A stretch of DNA of 64,000 nt from Sediminicola luteus (lineage in GTDB: Bacteria; Bacteroidota; Bacteroidia; Flavobacteriales; Flavobacteriaceae). The stretch is taken from assembly GCF_002514735.1 (NCBI RefSeq), contig NZ_KZ300476.1, forward strand, positions 663,872 through 727,871. Reading direction: 5' to 3'. The position numbers and the translations under genes were made by a program. A model generated the notes under the pieces. That model was not told the origin of the DNA. It worked only from the letters and a program-made list of their open reading frames with translations, and made no database searches. Positions 28,610 to 36,909 of the stretch are shown piece by piece (positions within the stretch are counted from its first letter, which is position 1; each line of letters opens with the position of its first letter).

Positions 28610-29534
28610 TGCGTTCCGCTATTGTTTGAATGAATATCTCGTTTGCCGAAGGAACCACCTCAGTAAATCCGTTGACGTTACCCTTGGCCGATAAATAGGC
28701 CAATAAATCGCCCGTTTCGGTGGAGTTTAATTGCACCCTAAAATCGAGTTGGTTACGCCCCCTATCGAATTTGTGTGTTATAATTTTGGCCTTGCTTCCC
28801 ATTTCGGATAACAGATTGTCAGTACCGGATGTAATGCCCAAGCCCACATCAAAAAGGTTCTGTTTATAGGTTTCTTTGATATCGGCCAATTTGCCATCCA
28901 AGATTTTATGCGACTTATGGATCAAAGCGATGTACTCGCACAGCTCTTCGACGGATTCCATGCGATGGGTTGAGAATATGATTGATGTACCATCTTCTTT
29001 TAGCTGTAATATCTCGTCTTTGATTACATTGGCGTTAATGGGATCGAAGCCACTAAAGGGCTCATCAAAAATCAAGAGTTTCGGTTTATGTAAAACGGTA
29101 ACGATAAACTGTATCTTTTGAGCCATTCCTTTAGAAAGCTCTTGCACTTTTTTATGCCACCAATCCCCTATTTCAAGTCGTTCGAACCAATACTTTAAAC
29201 GGCTTTTGGCCTCTGCTTTGGACAAACCCTTCAATTGGGCCAGATACAGGGCCTGCTCCCCTACCTTCATACTTTTATAAAGACCGCGTTCTTCGGGTAA
29301 ATACCCAATCTGGGCAATATGATGTGGCTGTAGGGGCTCCCCGTCAAAAAACACTTGACCTTGGTCGGGGTAGGTTATTTGGTTTATGATTCGTATAAAG
29401 GTGGTTTTACCAGCCCCGTTTGGCCCCAACAAACCATAAATGGCATTTTTCGGTATTTCTAAAGACACCTGGTTTAAGGCGGTATGGTCGCCAAACCTCT
29501 TGGTAAGTCCGTCTGCCACCAATATATTACCCAT
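28602..29534 (-). CDS. ABC exporter ATPase (NatA-like)
   Basis: From the ATG at 29534 the 310-residue protein begins MGNILVADGLTKRFGDHTAL, a proper ATPase start; the longest frame (29666) adds a non-homologous leader. Walker A GLLGPNGAGKTT, signature LSKGMAQKIQF, Walker B LLIFDEPFSGFDP and the switch histidine STHRMES are present. The C-terminal extension after residue 220 is typical of NatA. It pairs with the permease through an 8-bp overlap. Confidence 0.92.
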   Translation of the reverse strand: MGNILVADGLTKRFGDHTALNQVSLEIPKNAIYGLLGPNGAGKTTFIRIINQITYPDQGQVFFDGEPLQPHHIAQIGYLPEERGLYKSMKVGEQALYLAQLKGLSKAEAKSRLKYWFERLEIGDWWHKKVQELSKGMAQKIQFIVTVLHKPKLLIFDEPFSGFDPINANVIKDEILQLKEDGTSIIFSTHRMESVEELCEYIALIHKSHKILDGKLADIKETYKQNLFDVGLGITSGTDNLLSEMGSKAKIITHKFDRGRNQLDFRVQLNSTETGDLLAYLSAKGNVNGFTEVVPSANEIFIQTIAERNE

Positions 29535-29585
29535 AAACTGAATTTTTATAAATATAGTTGATTCGGAAAACCTGCGAACGGTTTT

Positions 29586-29624
29586 AAAAAGAAAACCCAC
29601 CCTTAAGGGAAAATTAAGGATGGG
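29586..29624 (-). terminator. Terminator downstream of dnaJ
   Basis: In minus-strand RNA CCCATCCTTAA pairs with TTAAGGGTGGG, 11 bp with one G-U pair, followed by TTTTCTTTTT. The mismatch on the other strand shows it is built for the minus strand. It ends the grpE-dnaJ transcript before the ABC genes. Confidence 0.75.
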
Positions 29625-29650
29625 AAAAAAATTGCTATGAAAAAGAAAAT

Positions 29651-29670
29651 AATATTGGCGAACCAATATT
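29651..29670. promoter_or_regulatory. Perfect 20-bp palindrome downstream of dnaJ
   Basis: AATATTGG-CGAA-CCAATATT has 8-bp perfect arms. It lies directly after a TATATTTG box (29675-29682, minus strand), in the usual position for an operator or an RNA hairpin at a transcript's 5' end. Confidence 0.5.
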
Positions 29671-29674
29671 GTTT

Positions 29675-29682
29675 CAAATATA
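29675..29682 (-). promoter_or_regulatory. TATATTTG promoter box behind dnaJ
   Basis: An exact TAnnTTTG match on the minus strand between the dnaJ stop and the downstream terminator. It could drive a leader for the ABC genes or a short RNA of about 80 nt. Confidence 0.4.
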
Positions 29683-29711
29683 GTTCTTTTTCTTTAATCC
29701 CGGATTTGGCA

Positions 29712-30836
29712 CTATGAGAACATGTCTTTGACCTTCTCGAAGAACGATTTATCGGATTTTTCAGGCCTAGGCTCAAAATTATCTTGCCCCTGCATCTTTT
29801 CGAAAAACTCTTTCTGCTCCCTACTCAATTCCTTGGGTGTCCATACATTGATATGCACCAATAGATCCCCGCTACCATATCCTTTTAAGCTGGAAATTCC
29901 CTTGCCACGTAGTCGTAGGATCTTTCCAGATTGTATGCCGGGTTCTAATTTAATACGTACTTTACCACCTACGGCATCTATCTCTTTAGATGCCCCCAGA
30001 ACAGCCTCAGGGAAACTGATATATAAATCGTAGTGCAGGTTATCGCCTTCGCGCTTTAAATTCGGATGTTCTTGGGTTTCGATAACGACTAAAAGATCTC
30101 CGCTTATTCCATTCCCTGGGGCATCGTGACCTTTTCCCGAAACCTTGAGCTGCATTCCATCTTCTACCCCAGCCGGAATTTTGATAGATACCGTTTCTTC
30201 TTTATGCACCAACCCATGGGCATCGGCACCCGCAGGTCTATGATCGATCATTTGACCGGCACCCTGACAAGTACCACAGGTAGCTGCGGTTTGCATACGA
30301 CCCAAAATGGTATTGGTAATTTTGGTAACCTGACCCGACCCGTTACAAGTGGTACAGGTTTTATAGGTAACACCATCGGCCTTTACCTTCTTTTTAACCT
30401 TGATTTTCTTCTCGACCCCGTTGGCCACTTCCTCAAGGTTCAACTTAACACGGATCCTAAGGTTACCCCCTTTTACACGGGCACCGCCTCCGCCGCCAAA
30501 GCCTCCAAAACCTCCGAAACCACTAAAACCTCCGCCTCCGAAGATATCACCGAACTGACTAAAAATGTCGTCCATGTTCATACCTCCGCCGCCGAAACCT
30601 CCGGCACCGCCGCCTTCAAAAGCGGCATGCCCAAATTGATCGTAACGTGCCTTTTTATCCGGGTCGCTCAACACCTCATAGGCCTCTGCAGCTTTCTTGA
30701 ACATTTCCTCGGCCTTGGAATCGCCCGGATTTTTATCGGGATGGTATTGTATTGCCTTTTTGCGGTAGGCCTTTTTGATCTCTGCCGCAGTGGCCCCTTT
30801 ACCAACCCCTAATATGTCGTAAAAATCTTCTTTCAA
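29712..30836 (-). CDS. dnaJ: Chaperone DnaJ with reduced zinc-finger domain
   Basis: DnaJ stimulates the ATPase of DnaK and delivers unfolded proteins to it. The 374-residue protein has a J-domain (HPD at 32-34), a Gly/Phe-rich stretch (75-120) and the C-terminal substrate-binding sheets. Only two CxxCxGxG repeats are present (Cys161/164 and Cys187/190), where type I DnaJ has four. The gene starts with TTG (30836); no ATG fits and KEDFYDILGV is the expected N-terminus. It follows grpE by 19 nt. Confidence 0.95.
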   Translation of the reverse strand: MKEDFYDILGVGKGATAAEIKKAYRKKAIQYHPDKNPGDSKAEEMFKKAAEAYEVLSDPDKKARYDQFGHAAFEGGGAGGFGGGGMNMDDIFSQFGDIFGGGGFSGFGGFGGFGGGGGARVKGGNLRIRVKLNLEEVANGVEKKIKVKKKVKADGVTYKTCTTCNGSGQVTKITNTILGRMQTAATCGTCQGAGQMIDHRPAGADAHGLVHKEETVSIKIPAGVEDGMQLKVSGKGHDAPGNGISGDLLVVIETQEHPNLKREGDNLHYDLYISFPEAVLGASKEIDAVGGKVRIKLEPGIQSGKILRLRGKGISSLKGYGSGDLLVHINVWTPKELSREQKEFFEKMQGQDNFEPRPEKSDKSFFEKVKDMFS

Positions 30837-30855
30837 ATCGTTTTGCTTTACAGGG

Positions 30856-31419
30856 TTAATTGCCCACTACCACCTTGGGGTGTCGTACGATCTTTTCACC
30901 TAGGGTATACCCTTTTTCTACCGTATCTACGATCTTACCCTTCAAATCTTCGGACGGTGCCGGTATTTGGGTAATGGCATCGTGTTGTTCAGCATCAAAG
31001 GTATCGCCAGCATTTACTTCCATAACGGCCAAGCCTTTCGACTTTAACACCTCTCGAAATTTATTATGAATCAACTCGACCCCCTTGAACATTTCTTTGT
31101 CCTCCAATTTATCGAGCTCAGTCAAAGCCCTGTCAAAATCGTCAAGAACCGGCAATAATGACACCATTACCTCCTGTCCCGCAGTTTTGAAAAGCTCCAT
31201 GCGCTCTTTACTGGTTCGTTTTTTATAGTTTTCGAATTCGGCAAATAAGCGTAGGAACTTATCTTTTTCCTTACCCAATTCTTCTTGAAGTTTTTCTTCG
31301 ACACTTAGCTCTTCCCCTTGCTCCTCTTGGGTTTCTTGGGTTTCTTCGGCCTGTGCTTCAGCATTTACCTCCTGATCAAGGATTTCTTCTTTTGCTTTCT
31401 TCGTATCTTTTTTACTCAT
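30856..31419 (-). CDS. grpE: Nucleotide exchange factor GrpE
   Basis: GrpE releases ADP from DnaK. From the ATG at 31419 the protein is 187 residues, starting MSKKDTKKAKEEI; the longer frame adds residues unlike the family. A long acidic N-terminal coiled coil is followed by FLRLFAEFENYKKRTSKER and the C-terminal beta domain EQHDAITQIPAP and YTLGEKIVRHPKVVV. It forms an operon with dnaJ. Confidence 0.95.
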   Translation of the reverse strand: MSKKDTKKAKEEILDQEVNAEAQAEETQETQEEQGEELSVEEKLQEELGKEKDKFLRLFAEFENYKKRTSKERMELFKTAGQEVMVSLLPVLDDFDRALTELDKLEDKEMFKGVELIHNKFREVLKSKGLAVMEVNAGDTFDAEQHDAITQIPAPSEDLKGKIVDTVEKGYTLGEKIVRHPKVVVGN

Positions 31420-31476
31420 GGAATCTATATAATTAGACTGCTTTTGGAATTGCAAATCGAATGCCATTTTACAGCC

Positions 31477-31495
31477 CGTGTCAAAATGTCACACG
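31477..31495. promoter_or_regulatory. Dyad/direct repeat in the grpE-dnaJ leader
   Basis: CGTGTCAAAATGTCACACG has CGTGT/ACACG outer arms and contains the direct repeat TGTCA-AAA-TGTCA. It lies between the TATATTTG box and the grpE start, a natural place for a heat-shock operator; this role is inference. Confidence 0.35.
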
Positions 31496-31508
31496 CAAAT
31501 AACGTCGG

Positions 31509-31516
31509 CAAATATA
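31509..31516 (-). promoter_or_regulatory. -7 element of grpE-dnaJ
   Basis: The minus strand reads TATATTTG, an exact match, 90 nt before the grpE ATG at 31419. Confidence 0.5.
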
Positions 31517-31601
31517 GGAAGTTACCCGAAGGAAAACACCAGTTGTTTTGGAAAGGATTATCAATTGGAATTTTGAAATAGACTGACACCCCTATTTATG
31601 A

Positions 31602-32510
31602 TTACCCCAATAAATCGGTTAGGGCCCCGTTTAGGTTCGGATGCTTAAAATGATAGCCCTCAGATTCGATTTTTTTGGAACTTACCCGTTGGCTAGACAA
31701 TAGCATTTGGGCCATTTCGCCAAGCATAACCCCCAATACCATTTTTGGCACTGGTGGAAGCCAATGTTTTTTATCCATTACCCGGGCCAGTTCCGCCATA
31801 AATTTTCTTTGGATTACGGGGTTTGGGGAAACGGCATTGTATACCCCGGTCAAGGCGTTTTGGAGCACGAATAAAAAGATACCGACCAAATCTTGGAAAT
31901 GGATCCACGATTGCCATTGATTACCCGAACCAAAGGCCGCTCCCATATGCCATTGTACCGGGGCCATCATTTTAGGCAAAGCCCCACCTTCTTGGCTCAA
32001 TACCAAACCTATCCGAATTTTGGCTACACCAACACCTAAAGTGTCAAACGCATCAGCCTGGGCCTCCCATTGGGCCACGACCTCACCTAAAAAACCGGAA
32101 TCGAATTCGAGCATGGTCTCGTCATAATAGCCCGTTTTGGAATCTTTGTAAATACCAATGGCCGAAGCCGAAACCAGTTGTTTTACCTGATGGGATTTTA
32201 TTTCGCTTAATCCTTTATATAAAACGGAAAGACTATCCAACCTACTTTTAAGTATATCGGTTTTGGCCGCTTTGGTCCAACGTTGGGCCACCGAAGCCCC
32301 GGCTAGGTTAATAATCGCATCGACCCCCTCAAAGCAGGTCGTATTGATTACGCCCTGGGCCGGGTTCCAAAAAAAGCCTTTTGCCCCAGACATACTATCT
32401 AATTGGGTTTTACGCGTACTGAGAAAATGTACGGACACACCATGAGCCAAGGCCTGCGAAACCAATGCACGCCCTACCAAACCTGTAGCACCTGTGATCA
32501 ATACTTTCAT
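31602..32510 (-). CDS. TIGR01777-family NAD(P)-dependent epimerase-like protein
   Basis: The 302-residue protein is an extended short-chain dehydrogenase with the nucleotide motif ITGATGLVGRAL at the N-terminus, VDAIINLAGASVAQRWT, and a C-terminal DUF1731 segment (VLGVMLGEMAQMLLSSQRVSSKKIESEGYHFKHP). The family is conserved in many bacteria but its substrate is not known; links to cell division regulation have been proposed for relatives. It is transcribed alone or with the genes following it. Confidence 0.9.
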   Translation of the reverse strand: MKVLITGATGLVGRALVSQALAHGVSVHFLSTRKTQLDSMSGAKGFFWNPAQGVINTTCFEGVDAIINLAGASVAQRWTKAAKTDILKSRLDSLSVLYKGLSEIKSHQVKQLVSASAIGIYKDSKTGYYDETMLEFDSGFLGEVVAQWEAQADAFDTLGVGVAKIRIGLVLSQEGGALPKMMAPVQWHMGAAFGSGNQWQSWIHFQDLVGIFLFVLQNALTGVYNAVSPNPVIQRKFMAELARVMDKKHWLPPVPKMVLGVMLGEMAQMLLSSQRVSSKKIESEGYHFKHPNLNGALTDLLG

Positions 32511-32582
32511 CTTAAGCTAAAATTACGGAAAGAAATGGGTGAAACATTGGGGTTTACAAAAGCTTTAACAACCGACAATACC

Positions 32583-33254
32583 TTATTTTTTTGGCTTTAC
32601 GGCCCGTAACATTTCGCGTTTGCCCGGCGGGCCCGGTAAGCGTTCCACTTCGAATCCACTGGCTTGCATGGCCCGCCGCACACTACCTTTTGCGGCATAG
32701 GTTACCAAAACTCCACCTGAAACAAGGGATGTAAACATTCGATCAAAGATTGCCTCCGTCCATAACTCGGGTTGTACCCGGGCACCGAAGGCATCGAAAT
32801 ACACCAAATCAAAGGCAGCCACATCATCGATTTCCTTAAAATCTTGCTGGCGTTTATGCAATTCAAAACTCTCGGATACGGCCAACGGCATTTCCCAAGG
32901 CATTTCATGCATTCGTTGAAAAACCGAATCCAGTTCCGGGCTTTGTAGTTGGTCAATATAATTCAACTGGGCCACTTCTTCAGAGGGTACAGGATAAGCC
33001 TCAACCCCAGTATAGGAAACGGTTTGTTTTTTATTGGAAGCCACTTTATAAGTAATCAAGGCATTTAGCCCCGTGCCAAAGCCGATTTCTAGAATGCGTA
33101 CTTTTTCCTGTTTACCTAGAAAATCGAGCCCATACTTAATAAAAACATGATATGCCTCTTGAATGGCCCCATGTTTAGAGTGGTATTGCTCATTCCAGTC
33201 TTCCAGATGGATGGTGGTAGACCCATCGGCGGTAGTGACTACTTTTCTTTTCAC
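32583..33254 (-). CDS. mnmD: tRNA (5-methylaminomethyl-2-thiouridine) methyltransferase MnmD
   Basis: MnmD adds the last methyl group of mnm5s2U at the tRNA wobble position; here it is a stand-alone enzyme, not fused to the oxidase of MnmC. The 223-residue protein has the SAM site ILEIGFGTGLNALIT and the family signature DLVYFDAFGARVQPELW followed by GGVLVTYAAKGSVRRAMQASGFEV. The start is GTG (33254), overlapping the TGA of the upstream haem lipoprotein gene as GTGA. Confidence 0.92.
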   Translation of the reverse strand: MKRKVVTTADGSTTIHLEDWNEQYHSKHGAIQEAYHVFIKYGLDFLGKQEKVRILEIGFGTGLNALITYKVASNKKQTVSYTGVEAYPVPSEEVAQLNYIDQLQSPELDSVFQRMHEMPWEMPLAVSESFELHKRQQDFKEIDDVAAFDLVYFDAFGARVQPELWTEAIFDRMFTSLVSGGVLVTYAAKGSVRRAMQASGFEVERLPGPPGKREMLRAVKPKK

Positions 33255-33706
33255 GGTGTAATGCGAAGTTTTTCAATTCTAGAAATAGGCCCGGGACAGG
33301 AGTTTTTATGACAAGAAATACAAAGATCTACCGCGGTATTGTACCTTGCCGTTAATGGGGTATCTAAACTCGTATCGTAAATATCGCGATGGGCCTGTAC
33401 GAACAAATCGGCAAAAACCTCAAATTCTTGCGTCCGTTTATCGGTATCGGTAAGTGTAGCCGTATGGATTCTTGAAAACCATTCCTCTGGGAATTCACCC
33501 AACGGCTCTCCTTCCAAAATCTTTTTTCTTACTTCGGCATCGAAGGCGTAAAAATCGTTCATAGCCACCGCCATTTCCGAGGGCTCGTGCAAATCTAAGA
33601 GCGAAGTATCAGGGGCCACCACCACGATTTTTGGTTTGGTCTGGACACTTTTTTCCTTACAGCCCCAAATTACCAAAGCGAACACTATAATCCACACATA
33701 TTTCAT
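33251..33706 (-). CDS. Lipoprotein with a single haem c-binding CxxCH motif
   Basis: From the ATG at 33706 the 151-residue protein begins MKYVWIIVFALVIWGC, a lipoprotein signal with the lipidated cysteine at residue 16. Near the C-terminus CISCH (129-133) is a class c haem-attachment site. The central part is helical and unlike ordinary cytochrome c domains. It could carry electrons in the periplasm; its partner is unknown. It is co-transcribed with mnmD (GTGA overlap) and follows DUF4920. Confidence 0.7.
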   Translation of the reverse strand: MKYVWIIVFALVIWGCKEKSVQTKPKIVVVAPDTSLLDLHEPSEMAVAMNDFYAFDAEVRKKILEGEPLGEFPEEWFSRIHTATLTDTDKRTQEFEVFADLFVQAHRDIYDTSLDTPLTARYNTAVDLCISCHKNSCPGPISRIEKLRITP

Positions 33707-33744
33707 AGGCCAACCTTTATTTATATCCAACCCAAAAAGGAAGC

Positions 33745-34272
33745 TTATTCCCCTTGGGCCACCTCCAATAAGACACCGTCGGCCAAGAACCCATAAGAAG
33801 TTTTAGGTTCGGTAATGGCAGCGATTTCTTCTTCCGACTTACCGGCGTCTTCGGCATAATGGCGTAATTCTTCAATGGACTGAGTGGTAACAAAGGCCTT
33901 ACCATTTACCACTACCGTACTTCCGGCAATATTTTTGGGCATGAAAAAGCCGTAATCCTTAAAGCGTACCATGGCCTCTTGTCCATCGGCAAGTTCCAAA
34001 CGCATCCAACAGCCTTTTTTACTACATACTTCTTTAACCTTGGCCGTAAACTGGGTTTTTAAAGAATCGGACCCTTGAATATTTTGATATTGGGTTCCCA
34101 TGGCACCGGCCAAAAGCGGGTTGTCCTGCTCAAAAGCCTCACCAAAAGCGTTATAAGTAACCACTTTAGTTGCCTCCTCATGGATCGAATCGGCATTTTT
34201 ATCGGTTTTAGGAGCCTCTTTACAGGCAACAATCAATACAAAGGCCGCAGCCAAAACGTTAAAAACTTTCAT
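33745..34272 (-). CDS. DUF4920 domain lipoprotein
   Basis: The 175-residue protein has a lipoprotein signal (FVLIVAC, cysteine at residue 17) and a DUF4920 domain: AFTAKVKEVCSKKGCWM-like core with paired cysteines and VRFKDYGFFMPKNIAGSTVVVNGKAF. The CxxxxCW motif suggests metal or haem binding, as in other DUF4920 proteins, though function is unproven. It lies 38 nt upstream of the haem lipoprotein gene on the same strand. Confidence 0.8.
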   Translation of the reverse strand: MKVFNVLAAAFVLIVACKEAPKTDKNADSIHEEATKVVTYNAFGEAFEQDNPLLAGAMGTQYQNIQGSDSLKTQFTAKVKEVCSKKGCWMRLELADGQEAMVRFKDYGFFMPKNIAGSTVVVNGKAFVTTQSIEELRHYAEDAGKSEEEIAAITEPKTSYGFLADGVLLEVAQGE

Positions 34273-34378
34273 AATCCTTAATATTTAAACAAAGGAACGA
34301 AACTCTCTGCTTTTACTCAAAAAAACAACTGGGGCTATATCTATTATTATGTACTTTTATCGTGTTAAAAGCAAGATT

Positions 34379-35446
34379 ATGGAGACAGCATCCAAAGATT
34401 TGATTATTGAGAAAACGGCAAATAGTAAGATTGCCCAGGTCGATTTTGACAACCTTCCGTTCGGAAAAGTGTACAGTGACCATATGCTGGTATGCGAATA
34501 CAAAAATGGTGCTTGGCAAACTCCTAAAATACAACCCTTTGGACCACTTTCACTAGACCCTACCGCTAAGGTTTTCCATTACGGACAGTCTATTTTCGAG
34601 GGCATGAAGGCTTATAAGGATGAAAATGGAAAGGTATTTTTGTTTAGGCCTGAAGAGAATTATAAACGTTTTAATATCTCTTCAGAGCGTTTGGCCATGC
34701 CCGCCGTACCGGAAGAGGTATTTATGAACGGACTCAACGAATTGTTGAAACTGGATAGCGATTGGATTCCCACCACACCCGGAAGCTCTATGTATATTAG
34801 ACCTTTTGGCTTTGCCTCTGGATCCGGGCTACACGCCTCCCCTGCCGACGAATATACCTTTGCCATCGTTTTGGCACCTTCCGGCTCGTACTTTGCCGGG
34901 AAGGTAAAGGTTAAGATCGAAGAACGTTATTCGCGCTCGGCCAATGGCGGGGTCGGTTTTGCCAAAGCAGGCGGAAATTATGCCGGTCAGTTCTACCCTA
35001 CCCAATTGGCCGTAGACGAAGGCTACCAACAGGTAATTTGGACCGACGACACCTCTCACGAGTATATCGAAGAGGCCGGTGCCATGAACGTCTTTGTACG
35101 CATCAACGACACCCTGCTTACCTGCCCCACAAGTGACCGTATCTTAGATGGAATTACCCGTAAGAGTATCTTGGATATCGCCAAGGCGGAAGGTATTGCT
35201 ACCGAAGTTCGAAAGATCAGTGTAAAAGAAATTATTGAAGCTGCAGAAAATGGTAGCCTTAAAGAAATGTTCGGGGCCGGTACCGCCGCAGTGGTATCGC
35301 CTATCAACGCTTTTGGCTTCCGTGGTACGGATTATGATTTACCCGAGTTAAATGACAGTTACGCCAATCGACTTAAGAAGCGTATGACCGATATTCAATA
35401 CAATAAGTCCGAAGACCCCTTTGGCTGGCGTGTTGAAGTGAAGTAA
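34379..35446 (+). CDS. ilvE: Branched-chain amino-acid aminotransferase
   Basis: This PLP enzyme performs the last step of valine, leucine and isoleucine synthesis and the first of their breakdown. From the ATG at 34379 the protein is 355 residues. VFHYGQSIFEGMKAY, RPFGFASGSG, the PLP-lysine segment GVGFAKAGGNYAG, EEAGAMNVFV and the GITRKSILDIAK phosphate cup are all recognisable class IV motifs. The longer frame from 34349 adds an unlikely extension. A strong bidirectional terminator follows. Confidence 0.95.
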   Translation: METASKDLIIEKTANSKIAQVDFDNLPFGKVYSDHMLVCEYKNGAWQTPKIQPFGPLSLDPTAKVFHYGQSIFEGMKAYKDENGKVFLFRPEENYKRFNISSERLAMPAVPEEVFMNGLNELLKLDSDWIPTTPGSSMYIRPFGFASGSGLHASPADEYTFAIVLAPSGSYFAGKVKVKIEERYSRSANGGVGFAKAGGNYAGQFYPTQLAVDEGYQQVIWTDDTSHEYIEEAGAMNVFVRINDTLLTCPTSDRILDGITRKSILDIAKAEGIATEVRKISVKEIIEAAENGSLKEMFGAGTAAVVSPINAFGFRGTDYDLPELNDSYANRLKKRMTDIQYNKSEDPFGWRVEVK

Positions 35447-35462
35447 GACAATAATACAGCAT

Positions 35463-35499
35463 AAAAAAGGCCGTCTGTACTTTATAGACGGCCTTTTTT
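35463..35499. terminator. Bidirectional terminator between ilvE and the MazG-like gene
   Basis: AAAAAAGGCCGTCT (35463-35476) pairs with AGACGGCCTTTTTT (35486-35499), with A- and T-tracts giving U-runs in both directions. The two genes converge here. Confidence 0.92.
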
Positions 35500-35529
35500 C
35501 ATTGTTGTTCTTGTTTTTACTCAACCGCG

Positions 35530-35919
35530 TTATTCAATCCCCAACACCTTGGCGATATTGGGTTTAAAGTAGCCTGGCCCTTTGAGCACTTTACCGTCTT
35601 CTCGGTAAATGGGCTTACCGTCTGCTCCCAACTTACTCATATTACTTCGTTGTATATCTTCAAAAACCTCTTCTATCTTATGTTGTAGTCCATGCTCTAA
35701 GATGGTACCACATAATATATACAACATATCTCCCAAGGCATCGGCCACTTCTACCAAATCATTTTTCGAAGCAGCCTCGAGATATTCTTCATTTTCCTCG
35801 GCCATTAGGTTAAACCGTAAGGTGTTCTTCGCCTTCCCTAAATCTGACTTCATTTCGGTTGACACCCCTAAACCGAAGGCTTCGTGAAATTCTTGCACGG
35901 CAGCCAGTTTATTTTTCAT
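35530..35919 (-). CDS. MazG-like nucleoside triphosphate pyrophosphohydrolase
   Basis: The 129-residue protein has the all-alpha NTP-PPase fold: EEYLEA (EExxE-type metal site) and EVADALGDMLYILCGTILEHG (ExxD). The C-terminal part matches the Bacteroidota family with KLGADGKPIYREDGKVLKGPGYF. Such enzymes clear non-canonical nucleotides; the preferred substrate is unknown. It diverges from the small membrane protein at 35979. Confidence 0.88.
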   Translation of the reverse strand: MKNKLAAVQEFHEAFGLGVSTEMKSDLGKAKNTLRFNLMAEENEEYLEAASKNDLVEVADALGDMLYILCGTILEHGLQHKIEEVFEDIQRSNMSKLGADGKPIYREDGKVLKGPGYFKPNIAKVLGIE

Positions 35920-35978
35920 AGTTGTAATGTTCTAATGTTCTTATTTATTCGCCGTAATTTTACAAAAAATAAGCACAT

Positions 35979-36167
35979 ATGTTCAGTACCGGACAAATCG
36001 TTTTTGCCATTTCTTTTGCCCTTGCCTTTGCCGGCATCATAATTTGGACCTATAGAAAAGATAGCGGTCTGCATCGAAAAAACTACAAAGGCGTTAAGTG
36101 GGTAGGTATTGGTTTTGTGCTGTTTATCATACTTTTATTCTTCTTAAAAACCTTCTTAAGGGAATAA
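35979..36167 (+). CDS. Small two-span membrane protein
   Basis: The 62-residue product has two hydrophobic helices (residues 6-24 and 43-59) separated by a basic loop (YRKDSGLHRKNYKGVK). Proteins like this are seen in flavobacterial genomes without known function. The loop chemistry implies both ends face the periplasm. A TAATTTTA-like box lies upstream. Confidence 0.75.
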   Translation: MFSTGQIVFAISFALAFAGIIIWTYRKDSGLHRKNYKGVKWVGIGFVLFIILLFFLKTFLRE

Positions 36168-36244
36168 GCAGTCCGTTTTTACAACAATTTAGACCATTTA
36201 CACAACAAAGGCTGTTTTTTTAGCCCAACTTATAAGAAAGTACG

Positions 36245-36252
36245 TATTTTTG
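36245..36252 (+). promoter_or_regulatory. -7 element of membrane peptide copy 3
   Basis: TATTTTTG matches TAnnTTTG exactly, 26 nt before the ATG at 36279, supporting a real gene in a frame too short for most gene callers. Confidence 0.55.
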
Positions 36253-36278
36253 CGTTGTAGGAATATAAGTTTCAATCC

Positions 36279-36458
36279 ATGATTTCCTTTTTTCTTTTAT
36301 TGGCAGGTCTTTTGTTGGTTAACGGACTTTTATTAGTACTTAGCGTTAACAAAAAATCGGCCAAGACAACCAAACCGACAACATACATCTTTACCCCTAA
36401 ATCCGGTAAGGTGTATGAACTGAATGCAACTACCAACAAACTGAAAAAGGCCATATAA
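36279..36458 (+). CDS. Membrane peptide copy 3 (59 residues)
   Basis: The frame starts with a helix that aligns gaplessly with the 32-residue peptides at 19621 and 19985: F4, L8, L11, N15, L18, L19 and SVN (22-24) are shared. After SVN it has a longer basic tail (residues 25-59) with TTYIFTPKSGKVYELNATT, so the conserved unit is the helix plus SVN. It has its own promoter box and a following terminator. Function is unknown. Confidence 0.65.
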   Translation: MISFFLLLAGLLLVNGLLLVLSVNKKSAKTTKPTTYIFTPKSGKVYELNATTNKLKKAI

Positions 36459-36519
36459 ACCTTTTTTCATCGCTTGGCATTGCTCTTTTCCATTACATTA
36501 CAATAGGAAGCTGACCTAG

Positions 36520-36554
36520 AACCCCCTTGTTTTAACCTATTCGGGGGATTTTTT
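36520..36554 (+). terminator. Terminator of membrane peptide copy 3
   Basis: CCCCC (36522-36526) can pair with GGGGG (36543-36547) around a 16-nt loop, followed by six T residues. The stem is short but GC-rich. Confidence 0.5.
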
Positions 36555-36909
36555 ACCCTTTTTCCAACCCCTGTTGTCGACATCATTAGCCAAGCACAGG
36601 ATCTAATACGCCCGACTTGTAATTCTTACATTACTTCTGCCCGTTGCCACCAAAGCTTCCAAAAGCAAAACCCTTCTTTTGAAAGTTGCTTTAAACGCCC
36701 ATACAAACCCATGGTCCGTTTCGACACCTTATATATAATAGCGACATAGCCCTTTAAAAGTATAAACCATTGGCATTACTCTTTGTAATAGTACTCAGCC
36801 ATCCGAATAATGATGGCTTAAGATAAAAAGAGTAAAGACCAATAACCCGAGATTGGTAATAGTCATGCGTATCAAGGGTTAACGTAATCTGCTGAAAACC
36901 AGACGCAAT

